NCBI RefSeq assembly: GCF_027887165.1
Contig: NC_077235.1
Location: forward strand, 53,610,395 to 53,674,394
Direction: 5' to 3'
DNA from: Monodelphis domestica
Taxonomy: Eukaryota > Chordata > Mammalia > Didelphimorphia > Didelphidae
Length of the DNA: 64,000 nt
Position numbers and translations under genes: made by a program. The notes beneath the pieces were generated by a model. The model saw nothing but the letters and a program-made list of their open reading frames with translations, was not told the origin of the DNA and made no database searches. The stretch's first letter is position 1; the number at the start of each line of letters is the position of its first letter. Of the stretch, positions 63,721-64,000 are shown piece by piece.

Positions 63721-63864
63721 CTAAGGTGCCAGCCTGCCCAGGAAGACGGGATTTTTTTCATCTGAGAGTGCCATATAACAATGAAATCCCAGATCCAGTC
63801 TGTATCCTGGATTCTCTGAGATAGCACAATCAAGGGAATGAGAGTTGTTTTTTTTCCCCCCGTA

Positions 63865-64000
63865 AATCCTTACCTTCTGTTTTATTATCAGTTCCAAGGT
63901 GAAAGAGTGGTAAAGACTAGGCAGTGCAGGTTAGTGACTTGCCCAAGGTCACACAGCTTGCAAGTTTCTGATGCCAGACTTGATCCCAGGACCTTCCACC
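63865..64000 (-). repeat. Marsupial CORE-SINE, cut by the window edge
   Basis: Tail aaatccttaccttctgtttt, then agttccaaggtgaaagagtg, gtgacttgcccaaggtcaca, tgatcccaggaccttccacc. The head lies beyond the window. Confidence 0.85.

Noticed and set aside
26600-64000. Exons of OCRL, or of XPNPEP2 elsewhere in the window (the human neighbours of APLN)
   Set aside because: No fragment with recognisable similarity was found. In human both lie tens of kilobases from APLN, so absence from this window is expected.
1-64000. CRISPR array, bacterial-type operon, phage or toxin-antitoxin system
   Set aside because: The window is vertebrate nuclear DNA. Repeats are transposons and microsatellites, without regular spacer architecture.

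Overview
The window reads as marsupial genomic DNA, probably from the X chromosome. It holds one recognisable protein-coding gene, apelin (APLN), on the + strand, in a dense bed of transposable elements. The marsupial call rests on the tRNA-derived CORE-SINEs (MON1/WALLSI type) and MAR1-type SINEs, on abundant old MIR, L2 and L3/CR1 copies, and on L1 elements with a long spacer between ORF1 and ORF2. A didelphid such as an opossum is my best guess, but the species cannot be fixed from the sequence alone. X linkage is inferred from APLN, which is on Xq26 in human, in the part of the X shared with marsupials.

Layout. 1-9.4 kb: mostly unique DNA, an RTE-like repeat, SINEs, and an old + strand L1 split by a younger minus strand L1 with target-site duplications. 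9.4-10.6 kb: CpG island, with a TATA-like box near 9660, the inferred APLN 5'UTR and coding exon 1 (ATG at 10165). 10.2-21.9 kb: APLN intron 1, carrying MIR, L2, L3, SINEs and a (GT)23 microsatellite. 21,891-22,059: APLN exon 2, encoding the mature apelin peptides and the stop codon. Intron 2 includes a 990-base assembly gap (22,998-23,987) bordered by a GA repeat. About 24,215-26,596: proposed noncoding exon 3, with two possible poly(A) signals and exonised L3 and MIR sequence.

26.6-64 kb has no gene I can support. It holds a heavily decayed full-length + strand L1 (28.4-33.2 kb) carrying a solo ERV LTR and a truncated L1 tail; an ORF1-only L1-like (HAL1-like) element (35.1-37.2 kb) inside a MIR; a nearly intact minus strand L1 (38.4-45.9 kb) with 15-base target-site duplications, an open ORF1, a tandemly repeated 5'UTR and an apparent 3' transduction; a purine-rich simple repeat; a hAT MITE (48.4-48.7 kb); and a stratified zone of L3, L2 and SINE insertions (53-64 kb).

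The apelin exons belong to one gene: a secreted prepropeptide with a signal peptide in exon 1 and all mature apelin in exon 2. The L1 ORFs would supply the replication machinery that also moves the SINEs. I found no convincing new gene system. The most informative oddities are in the L1 lineage (HAL1-like unit, 3' transduction, repeated 5'UTR, an A-run that breaks ORF2 in both young copies) and in the repeat-laden APLN 3'UTR.
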